A DNA stretch of 64,000 nt, from assembly GCF_001624705.1 (NCBI RefSeq), contig NZ_JSEO01000018.1, positions 1 to 64,000 of the forward strand, read 5' to 3'. The stretch comes from Marinomonas sp. SBI8L (GTDB lineage Bacteria > Pseudomonadota > Gammaproteobacteria > Pseudomonadales > Marinomonadaceae). Positions within the stretch are counted from its first letter, which is position 1, and every line of letters starts with the position of its first letter. The notes below the pieces were generated by a model. It was not told where the DNA came from, ran no database searches, and saw nothing but the letters and a program-made list of their open reading frames with translations. Made by a program: the position numbers and the translations under genes. Positions 54,728 through 61,913 of this stretch are shown one piece after another.

Positions 54728-54743
54728 TATACCAAATGGTAAA
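54728..54743. promoter_or_regulatory. RutR-type operator in front of the F420 operon
   Basis: TATACCAAATGGTAAA shares the ACCAAATGGT core with the operator before hyuC and matches the RutR consensus at 11 of 14 defined positions. It lies 100 bases before the cofG start codon. Confidence 0.7.
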
Positions 54744-54842
54744 ACTTTTTATTTAACGAAAAATATTATGTTTTTAGATCTTATATTCGTTATTAGGTAA
54801 GAGTTGAAATACCTTGTGACCATATAGTTTGAGGGTGAGTAA

Positions 54843-55976
54843 ATGCTTAAAAGAAGTGAGGCTTTACAGCTAGAAGGGATTACAGGACCTGATTTGTTCT
54901 CCTTGTGCCAAAGTGCAGGGCGAATCAGGGATGAGCACTTTGGCAGAGTGCTCACCTATTCTCGAAAGGTATTTATTCCACTGACCAATATGTGCCGTGA
55001 TACCTGCGGTTATTGCACTTTTGTTAAAACACCAAAATCTGGTGAAGGCAATATTATGTTGCCAAGTGAGGTGCTAGAGACAGTTTTAAAAGGTCAAAAA
55101 CAAGGTTGTAAAGAAGCGCTTTTTAGTCTGGGAGAAAAGCCAGAAGCAAGGTATCGCTATGCTAAGGATAAGCTTGCTATGTTGGGCCATGATGCCATGT
55201 TGGATTATGTGCGAGAACAAGCCCAAGTCGTTTTAGAGAAAACTAGCTTACTACCTCACATCAATGCGGGTGCCATGAGTTTAGCTGAAATGCGAGCGTT
55301 AAAACCCGTAGCGGCCAGCATGGGAATGATGATTGAGAGCACAAGCAAACATCTAATGAAAAAAGGCCAAGCCCATTTTGCCTGTCCTGATAAAGAGCCC
55401 GAGATACGCCTGAATACGCTGAAATATGCAGGCCAACTAGATATTCCCTTTACCACAGGTATTTTGATTGGCATAGGTGAAACCTGGCAAGACAGAATCG
55501 ATAGCTTACTCGCTATTAATCAAATCCATCAGGAATATGGCCATATTCAAGAAGTCATAGTGCAAAACTTTAGAGCAAAAGCTGGCACTGAAATGGCAAA
55601 GCACCCTGAACCCGATTTAGATGATATGCGCCGCACCCTCGCATTAGCACGTTTAATTTTAGATCCGTCTATTAGCTTACAAGCACCACCAAATTTAGAA
55701 GAAAGATATGGCAGCTATGTGTCTGCTGGAATCAATGATTGGGGTGGTATTTCTCCAGTTACTCAAGACTTTATTAACCCTGAGAGGGCATGGCCACAAA
55801 TTGATAGTTTGGCAGAAGCTTGTCGTGGTTTGGGTTATGACTTGAAAGAAAGGCTAACCGTATACCCGCAATATTTGGATGAAAAGCGTGGCTATCTAGA
55901 TCCTGCATTAGCATCGAGAATGCCTTTCCTTGCAGCACAAAATGGGCTAGCAGCAGAGCAATGGAAAAACCTTTAA
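54843..55976 (+). CDS. cofG: FO synthase subunit CofG (radical SAM)
   Basis: A 377-residue radical SAM enzyme. With CofH it makes FO, the deazaflavin core of coenzyme F420, from tyrosine and 5-amino-6-ribitylaminouracil. The cluster motif CX3CX2C is Cys51-Cys55-Cys58 in MCRDTCGYCTF. Further family blocks are ALFSLGEKPEARY near residue 98 and FTTGILIGIGETWQDRIDSL near 208. CofG and CofH are separate here, as in archaea and cyanobacteria, not fused as actinobacterial FbiC. It is the first gene of a tight rightward operon behind a RutR-type operator. Confidence 0.96.
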   Translation: MLKRSEALQLEGITGPDLFSLCQSAGRIRDEHFGRVLTYSRKVFIPLTNMCRDTCGYCTFVKTPKSGEGNIMLPSEVLETVLKGQKQGCKEALFSLGEKPEARYRYAKDKLAMLGHDAMLDYVREQAQVVLEKTSLLPHINAGAMSLAEMRALKPVAASMGMMIESTSKHLMKKGQAHFACPDKEPEIRLNTLKYAGQLDIPFTTGILIGIGETWQDRIDSLLAINQIHQEYGHIQEVIVQNFRAKAGTEMAKHPEPDLDDMRRTLALARLILDPSISLQAPPNLEERYGSYVSAGINDWGGISPVTQDFINPERAWPQIDSLAEACRGLGYDLKERLTVYPQYLDEKRGYLDPALASRMPFLAAQNGLAAEQWKNL

Positions 55977-56000
55977 TTGGTTATGAGAGAGAAATTTAAA

Positions 56001-57380
56001 ATGAAAAATAATAATCTAATCAATGCTCAACAGACAGAATCAACGTCAGCTTTATTTCACTTTGAGCAAACTGAGAAACAAAAAGATGCCAGTAGAGACT
56101 CACTTATACCCATTAGCAAAGATGCTAGACACCAATTTTTATTAGCCTCAAATGCTGCCTACGCCAAACAATCTAAGCAGCTCGTCGCCAAACTTAAAAC
56201 GATAGATTTACCTACTGCGGAAATACTTTATCAGGCGCTAAAAGGGCAAGAAATCAGCGTGGAACAAGGGACTTATTTATTTAAGGCTGAGCAGAGTGAG
56301 TATCAAGCTTTATTGGAAACGGCAGATTTAGTGAGACAGCAAAGGTGTGGGGATGACGCAAGTTTTGTCATCACTCGCAATATCAACTTTACCAATGTGT
56401 GCTACATGGGCTGCCGCTTTTGCAATTTTGCTAAAACAAAAGAGCAAGAAGGTGCTGAGTTTTTAAGCTTTGATGAAGTTGCAAATCGAGCAGAAGAAGC
56501 TTGGAACCGAGGAGCGACAGAGGTTTGCATTCAAGGTGGTTTACATCCTGATATCGATAAATACTATTATAAAAACCTTATTATCGCTGTTAAAAAACGT
56601 GTTCCTGATATCCATATCCATGCTTTTTCTCCTTTTGAAATTTGGTATGGGGCTAAAAAAGCGCGTATGACGCCGCAAGCCTTTTTGACTGAATTAAAGG
56701 CTGCTGGTTTAGGTTCTATGCCAGGCACTGCTGCAGAAATCTTAGATGTTGAAGTACGTAAGCAATTAACTAAAAACAAACTAACCACGGAAGACTGGAT
56801 CACCATTATTAAAGCGGCCCATGAAGTTGGGGTGAAAACTACTTCAACCATTATGTATGGTCATGTTGACCAGCCTCACCATTGGGCTGCTCACCTAGGT
56901 TTACTAAGAGACATCCAAAAAGAGACCGGAGGGATTACCGAGTTTGTGCCTCTAGGTTTCATTCATTATGAGACCAAACTTTATAATGATAACCCTGATT
57001 TAGTTCGCCCAGGGCCGACTCGATTAGAGCATTTTAAAATGCATGCCGTGGCGAGACTTATGTTGCAGGGCCACATAGATAATATCCAAGCTTCTTGGGT
57101 AAAAATGGGGCCAGAAACGGCGACTCAAATGTTACAGGCTGGGGCAAACGATCTGGGTGGCACCTTGATGAACGAAAGTATTTCTCGTGCTGCTGGCGCC
57201 AAACACGGTCAGGAAGTTGTGCCTGAAATGATGGTCGATAATATTCATAAAGCCGGTTTGAATGCCACAAGACGTAGCACTTTATATCAAACCTTAGAAA
57301 GATATCCTTCTCCTAAGCATGCTCTTAATACAAATATTCCTAGAGCATCTGAGCAGATTGACCTCTTGGGGGTGGTTTAA
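56001..57380 (+). CDS. cofH: FO synthase subunit CofH (radical SAM)
   Basis: A 459-residue radical SAM partner of CofG. The CX3CX2C motif is Cys134-Cys138-Cys141 in VCYMGCRFCNFAK. GATEVCIQGGLHPDI, IHIHAFSPFEI and GTAAEILDVEVRK are CofH/menaquinone-synthase-like blocks. The N-terminal ~60 residues before KDARHQFLLA are polar and extra relative to the usual family length. I chose ATG 56001, with GAGAGAAA upstream; ATG 55983 and TTG 55977 are in frame. It follows cofG by 24 bases and precedes cofD by two. Confidence 0.95.
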   Translation: MKNNNLINAQQTESTSALFHFEQTEKQKDASRDSLIPISKDARHQFLLASNAAYAKQSKQLVAKLKTIDLPTAEILYQALKGQEISVEQGTYLFKAEQSEYQALLETADLVRQQRCGDDASFVITRNINFTNVCYMGCRFCNFAKTKEQEGAEFLSFDEVANRAEEAWNRGATEVCIQGGLHPDIDKYYYKNLIIAVKKRVPDIHIHAFSPFEIWYGAKKARMTPQAFLTELKAAGLGSMPGTAAEILDVEVRKQLTKNKLTTEDWITIIKAAHEVGVKTTSTIMYGHVDQPHHWAAHLGLLRDIQKETGGITEFVPLGFIHYETKLYNDNPDLVRPGPTRLEHFKMHAVARLMLQGHIDNIQASWVKMGPETATQMLQAGANDLGGTLMNESISRAAGAKHGQEVVPEMMVDNIHKAGLNATRRSTLYQTLERYPSPKHALNTNIPRASEQIDLLGVV

Positions 57381-57382
57381 TT

Positions 57383-58363
57383 ATGTTAAATCACACATCC
57401 CATAAAGGGCTGAATGTTTTGTTATTAGCAGGTGGCGTTGGTGGTGCAAAAGCCGCTGAGGGGCTAGCTAAAACAGGACACAAGGTCACAATTTTAGGCA
57501 ATATTGCCGATGATCAAGAGTTTCATGGACTATGGGTATCGCCAGATATCGATACATTGGTTTATAGCCTTGCAAATGTGATTGATAGAAACCAAGGCTG
57601 GGGACTGAGCGGGGAGTCTCATCGAGTATTAGATAGACTTGAAAAGCTGGGTGCGGATACTTGGATGTCACTTGGTGATCTGGATTTCGCCACCCATATC
57701 TATCGCACTCAGGCCCGCAAAGAAGGTGTACCTGCTTCTGAGATCGCCGCATCAATCGCTCAAAGTTTTGGTGTCAAACCCCCCATACTTTTGCCGACTA
57801 ATGAGGTGGTTCAAACTCAAGTAGAAACGGAAGATGGCTGGCTTTCATTTCAAGAATATTTTGTTAAAAAACGCTGCCAGCCTGATGTTAAAGCCATTCG
57901 TTTTGAAGGCATTGAGCAGGCGAAACCTACTCCTGAAGCCTTAGCCGCTATTGCTGACGCTGATGTCATTGTATTTGCGCCAAGTAATCCGATTGTCAGC
58001 ATTACACCTATTCTTAATGTGCCTGGTATCAGGGAGGCGATTAAAGAGAGTGCAGCGAGAAAAGTGGCCGTTTCTCCCTTTATTGCGGGTAAAACGGTGA
58101 AAGGGCCAGCAGATAAAATGATGGCAAGTGCTGGTGTGGACGATGGGCTTTTAGGCGTTGCTCAACTCTATCAAGGTTTGGTTGATGACCTTGTTATTGA
58201 TACCCAAGATACTGCTTTCATCGACTTGCTTACTCAGATGAAATACGGGGTTCTTAGTCGTAACATCTTGATGCAATCCCTTGCCCAAAAACAAGCTTTA
58301 ATGGCTGACGTTGTGAACTTTGCTTCTTCGAAATTAGATACTAATTTGCAGGTGGCAGGATGA
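57383..58363 (+). CDS. cofD: CofD: phospho-carboxylate transferase to FO
   Basis: A 326-residue transferase that joins the activated phospho-acid (lactyl-, enolpyruvyl- or glyceryl-diphosphoguanosine) to FO, giving F420-0 or a precursor. LLAGGVGGAKAAEGLA is the N-terminal nucleotide-binding loop. DDQEFHGLWVSPDIDTLVYSLA and WMSLGDLDFATHIYRT are the conserved metal and FO-binding blocks; VIFAPSNPIVSITPIL-type and VSPFIAGKTVKGPADKM follow. Length is normal. It overlaps cofC by four bases (ATGA), showing coupled expression of two consecutive steps. Confidence 0.96.
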   Translation: MLNHTSHKGLNVLLLAGGVGGAKAAEGLAKTGHKVTILGNIADDQEFHGLWVSPDIDTLVYSLANVIDRNQGWGLSGESHRVLDRLEKLGADTWMSLGDLDFATHIYRTQARKEGVPASEIAASIAQSFGVKPPILLPTNEVVQTQVETEDGWLSFQEYFVKKRCQPDVKAIRFEGIEQAKPTPEALAAIADADVIVFAPSNPIVSITPILNVPGIREAIKESAARKVAVSPFIAGKTVKGPADKMMASAGVDDGLLGVAQLYQGLVDDLVIDTQDTAFIDLLTQMKYGVLSRNILMQSLAQKQALMADVVNFASSKLDTNLQVAG

Positions 58364-59028
58364 AGACGATCAATCTTGTTATTCCTATGAAGGCACCAGC
58401 AGAGTCTAAACAGAGATTGAAATCAGCTTTAGGTCGGGATCAACGTTTCAAGCTTGCAATCAGCCTTTTTGAGCAAACACTGGCTTTCTTTCATCAACAC
58501 TTTAATCACCTTCCTATTTTAGTGGTGACAAGTTCTGATCTGATCGCGAATTTAGCAAGACGATATGAGGCTAATGTTTTGCTTGAGGAGCAATCTGATG
58601 GTCTTAATTTAGCCTTAGAAAAAGCAACTCAATGGAGCATAGAGCAAGGCTTTGCTAGCCAGCTTATTTTGCCTGCGGATATTGCCTGTCTAAAAGTCGA
58701 AGAGATCGAGAAATTGCTTCATTTTGAGATGGGTAAACAAGGCGTTGCTATTGCACTTGCTAAGGATAAGGGGACCAATGCTTTATTGTGTTCTCCCCCA
58801 GATGCCATTCCTTTTTGCTTTGGATTTGAATCTTCAAAGGCACATCAAATTGAAGCTTTAAATAAATCCTTAGATTGTCATTTATTAGACCTTCCATTTC
58901 TCGGTCAAGATGTTGATTTACCAATAGATCTTGCTTATCTAAAGGCGCCTTTAGATGCTTTGAATCGCATCAATTTAATCTCTAAAAATACCTTAATAGG
59001 AGGGCAATATGCCAATCTCAATGGATGA
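58360..59028 (+). CDS. cofC: CofC: phospho-acid guanylyltransferase
   Basis: A 222-residue nucleotidyltransferase that activates 2-phospholactate, phosphoenolpyruvate or 3-phosphoglycerate with GTP for CofD. The N-terminal VIPMKAPAESKQRLKSALG, the middle LILPADIACLKVEEI and the KGTNALLCSPP block near residue 138, followed by FCFGFESSKAHQ, are all typical of CofC. Which phospho-acid is used cannot be told by eye. It overlaps cofD by four bases and cofE by twenty. Confidence 0.93.
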   Translation: MKTINLVIPMKAPAESKQRLKSALGRDQRFKLAISLFEQTLAFFHQHFNHLPILVVTSSDLIANLARRYEANVLLEEQSDGLNLALEKATQWSIEQGFASQLILPADIACLKVEEIEKLLHFEMGKQGVAIALAKDKGTNALLCSPPDAIPFCFGFESSKAHQIEALNKSLDCHLLDLPFLGQDVDLPIDLAYLKAPLDALNRINLISKNTLIGGQYANLNG

Positions 59029-59794
59029 AGAATTAAGTGTTTTTAGACTGCCAAACCTTGCTGACTTTAAGCCAGGTGATGATGCAGCGCTCGCTATTAT
59101 AGAAGCGGTTAATCAACTCGAATCACCACTGCAAGAAGGTGATATTTTGGTGATTGCGCACAAGATGGTGTCTAAATGTGAAGGTGCTGTTGTCAATCTA
59201 CATGAGGTGAAAGCTAGCCAAGATGCGATTCAGCTAGCCAAAGAAGTGAACAAAGACCCACGAAAAGTAGAGGTGATCCTATCTCAATCAAAGCGCATTG
59301 TGAGAGCCATTAAACGCCCTGATCAGGAAGAAGGTGTGCTTATCGCTGAGCATAAACTTGGCTTTATTTGTGCTAATGCGGCGGTAGATGAATCAAATGC
59401 AGATGAGGTAAATCAGTTAATAACCTTACCTAAAAATCCAGATAAAAGTGCAAGAGAGATTTGCCAACGCCTTGAAGAGGCATTTGCCTGTCGTATTGGT
59501 GTGGTGATCAGTGACACTTTTGGAAGGCCATGGCGTTTGGGCCAAACCAATGTGGCAATTGGTCTTGCTAATGTGCCCGCCATTACTCACATGCTTGGAG
59601 ATCAAGATGCCTTTGGTCATGAATTAAAGGTGACAGCCCCAGCTTTTGCCGACGAGTTAGCAGGTGCATCGGGTCTTTTAATGAGTAAGAGTGGTAAGTG
59701 TCCCGTCATTATTTTTCGTGGTCTTGAGTGGCAAGCCGAGGATAGTCATGCCTCTGATTTGATCAGGGCAGCAAATGAGAACCTTTTTAAATAA
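59009..59794 (+). CDS. cofE: CofE: F420-0:gamma-L-glutamyl ligase
   Basis: A 261-residue GTP-dependent ligase that adds the first and further gamma-linked glutamates to F420-0. GDILVIAHKMVSKCEGAVV, ICANAAVDESNAD, VVISDTFGRPWRLGQTNVAIG and LAGASGLLMSKSGKCPVI are CofE blocks. The start is ATG 59009 with GGAGG eight bases upstream. It lacks the C-terminal FMN-binding nitroreductase-like domain that actinobacterial FbiB carries for dehydro-F420 reduction, so it resembles the short archaeal form. It overlaps cofC by 20 bases. Confidence 0.96.
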   Translation: MPISMDEELSVFRLPNLADFKPGDDAALAIIEAVNQLESPLQEGDILVIAHKMVSKCEGAVVNLHEVKASQDAIQLAKEVNKDPRKVEVILSQSKRIVRAIKRPDQEEGVLIAEHKLGFICANAAVDESNADEVNQLITLPKNPDKSAREICQRLEEAFACRIGVVISDTFGRPWRLGQTNVAIGLANVPAITHMLGDQDAFGHELKVTAPAFADELAGASGLLMSKSGKCPVIIFRGLEWQAEDSHASDLIRAANENLFK

Positions 59795-59844
59795 TCGCAA
59801 ATTTTAATAAACAGTGTTGAAGACAATCAATGTGAGGGTAAAGG

Positions 59845-60516
59845 ATGAGTATTGCAATTATTGGGGGCACAGGGCCTCAAGGTAAAGGCTTGGCATTACG
59901 TTTTGCTAGAGCTGGAATTGATGTTGTTTTAGGTTCTCGTGATGGAGAAAAGGCGGCTAAAGATGCTTCCCAAATGAGTGAATTGTTGCCAGCGGGTAGT
60001 GCCAGTATTTCGGGTATGGGCAATATAGAAGCGACTCAAGCGGCTGAGGAGATGGTGATTTTTGCCGTGCCTTTTAGTGCGCATGAGGCAAGCTTGTTGA
60101 GTTTGAAACCACATTTAGCAGGCAAGATATTAATCGATATTGTCGTTCCTTTGGCTCAAGGCAATCCAAAAGCGGTTGATATGCCAGCTGAAGGGTCTGC
60201 GACCGAAGCAGCGCAAGCACTTTTAGGTGAGGATATTCCTGTTGTCGGGGCTTTGCATAATGTCTCTGCTGTGACCCTCAATGATTTAGAACACGAGATA
60301 AATTGTGACGTTTTAGTTTGTGGTAACCAACTTGCTGCTAAGAAAAAAGTGATGGCACTGATTGATGTATTGGGTGTACGCACCTATAACGCTGGCCTTG
60401 CTGATAGTGCTCGTTGTATTGAGGCAATTACGCCGATTTTAATTCGTTTGAATATTTCTAAGGATGTGCCTTTTTCACATGCAGGTATAGGGGTGCTGCC
60501 ACCTCAACATGACTAG
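59845..60516 (+). CDS. npdG: NADPH:F420 oxidoreductase
   Basis: A 223-residue Rossmann-fold reductase that moves a hydride between NADPH and F420. The N-terminal [20 protein letters not shown] is the dinucleotide loop; the SRDGEKA segment after the second strand ([11 protein letters not shown]) fits binding of the NADP phosphate. [12 protein letters not shown] and DIVVPLAQ are further family blocks (Fno/NpdG). Its place directly after cofE shows that the cell makes reduced F420 from NADPH for use by a nearby F420-dependent enzyme. It starts 50 bases after cofE. Confidence 0.93.
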   Translation: MSIAIIGGTGPQGKGLALRFARAGIDVVLGSRDGEKAAKDASQMSELLPAGSASISGMGNIEATQAAEEMVIFAVPFSAHEASLLSLKPHLAGKILIDIVVPLAQGNPKAVDMPAEGSATEAAQALLGEDIPVVGALHNVSAVTLNDLEHEINCDVLVCGNQLAAKKKVMALIDVLGVRTYNAGLADSARCIEAITPILIRLNISKDVPFSHAGIGVLPPQHD

Positions 60517-60642
60517 ATAACTTAGTTGTGCTGACAAAGGTATTTAACGGCTTTTGACATTATTCAAGAGTGGAACAGATTGTTAGACGTAAATGTAAGT
60601 AGATGAAAACAATAAAAACTTGAAGACAAAGAGGAATAAAGA

Positions 60643-61650
60643 ATGGAATTTGGTATTACTTTTAAAGGCTTCGTGAGCCCAAATCGTGCTAGAAATTTAG
60701 TGAGACAAGCCGAAGAAGCAGGCTTTGATTATTGCTGGTTCTATGACTCTCATATTTTGTGGCGTGAATCATTTGTTGCTATGGCTATGTGTATGGAGCA
60801 TACAAAAACCATGCGTTTTGGACCTTGCGTAACTAACCCTAATATTAGAGATTGGTCTCTTTCTGCTAGCCTTTATGGCAGCTTGGCAGCGCAAAGTGGC
60901 GGCCGTTTTGATATTGGCTTAGGCCGTGGTGACTCATCTATGAGGGTGATGGGTAAGAAGCCAGCACCTTTGGCTCGTGTGGCTGAATTTACACATAAAG
61001 TAAAAGCCATGGTTCGCGGTGAAGAAGTTAGTTATGGCGAGTGTGAAGAGCCTGTTAAGCTACCTTGGGCTGATGGCTATGAGTTACCCGTTTGGATTGG
61101 TGCATATGGCCCTAAAGCCCTTGCTACTGCAGGTGAAGTGGGTGATGGTGTCATTTTGCAAATTGCTGAACCCAGCTTGATCACCTGGTTTAAAGACCAA
61201 GCGATTACAGCGGGCGAAGCTGCCGGTAAAGACATGTCTAACTTTAAAGTTCAGGCTGCTGCTCCTGCTTACTTCGGTAAGATGGAAGATTGTGTCGAAC
61301 ACACTAAATGGTTCCCAGCTATGGTAGGTAACCATGTGGCAGATATCGTTGAGAAATATGGTGCTGATTCAGGGCTTGTACCAAAGAGTCTAACGGATTA
61401 TATCGAAAACCGTAAAGGTTATGATTATTCAAAACATGGTCAAAGTGATAACCCTTATCTAGATTTCATCTCTGAAGATATTGTTAAAAGTTTCTGCGTA
61501 TTAGGCGAGGTGGATGATCATATTGCGAAAATTCGCAATCTTGAAGAAGCGGGTACCACTCAGTTTAATATCTATTTAGATAATGGTGATGAAGAAAACA
61601 TCATTGCCCAATACGGTAATCACATTATCCCTGAATTTAAAAAAGGGTAA
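60643..61650 (+). CDS. F420-dependent LLM-class oxidoreductase (CPS_4354-type family)
   Basis: A 335-residue TIM-barrel enzyme of the luciferase-like (LLM) flavin/F420 superfamily. The first strand and helix (MEFGITFKGFVSPNRARNLV), AEEAGFDYCWFYDSHIL and RFDIGLGRGDSSMRVMGK match F420-using members; I recall a dedicated subfamily named after Colwellia CPS_4354. It lies 126 bases after the NADPH:F420 reductase and closes the F420 locus with a terminator behind it. In context it is the candidate enzyme acting on uracil, thymine or a related ring. That substrate is inference; RutA is a distant relative in the same superfamily. Confidence 0.9.
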   Translation: MEFGITFKGFVSPNRARNLVRQAEEAGFDYCWFYDSHILWRESFVAMAMCMEHTKTMRFGPCVTNPNIRDWSLSASLYGSLAAQSGGRFDIGLGRGDSSMRVMGKKPAPLARVAEFTHKVKAMVRGEEVSYGECEEPVKLPWADGYELPVWIGAYGPKALATAGEVGDGVILQIAEPSLITWFKDQAITAGEAAGKDMSNFKVQAAAPAYFGKMEDCVEHTKWFPAMVGNHVADIVEKYGADSGLVPKSLTDYIENRKGYDYSKHGQSDNPYLDFISEDIVKSFCVLGEVDDHIAKIRNLEEAGTTQFNIYLDNGDEENIIAQYGNHIIPEFKKG

Positions 61651-61670
61651 GTTCAGGCTTTCTCCCTTGT

Positions 61671-61704
61671 GTGGCACTGTCATTTTCATGTTAGTGCCAC
61701 TTTT
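61671..61704 (+). terminator. Terminator of the F420 locus
   Basis: GTGGCACT and AGTGCCAC pair over eight bases around a 14-base loop, followed by TTTTCC, about 20 bases after the LLM gene. Confidence 0.85.
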
Positions 61705-61913
61705 CCTCTCTTCATTCCTGCTTGTTTATTCTCAAAGCGTTAACCTCTTGTTGTAGATATATAATTTTTTGTAATTCCACGGCATTAAATCCTTCCTATC
61801 AATGTGTTTTTTTCAATCCCTACTAATATTTACTAAGACAAAAAAATTTTGTTTGTCTTAGATAAGAAAACTTTATCAGGCATTTAAAAAGAAAGGCTTA
61901 GTTAAGGCTGTTT

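Larger units (their letters stand above)
54459..54842. promoter_or_regulatory. Region between rutR and cofG
   Basis: These 384 AT-rich bases carry no gene. They contain a 14-base inverted repeat after rutR (54511-54552) and a RutR-type operator (54728-54743) about 100 bases before cofG, so cofG very probably has its own promoter here. Confidence 0.6.

Noticed and set aside
54843-57380. cofG and cofH as one broken FbiC fusion
   Set aside because: Each has its own start, its own complete CX3CX2C motif and an intergenic gap with a ribosome-binding site; this is the normal split form, not a frameshifted fusion.
60643-61650. LLM enzyme as RutA (uracil monooxygenase)
   Set aside because: RutA belongs to the same superfamily, but the sequence fits the F420-type subfamily, no rutB-rutF genes are present, and F420 synthesis genes are directly linked.
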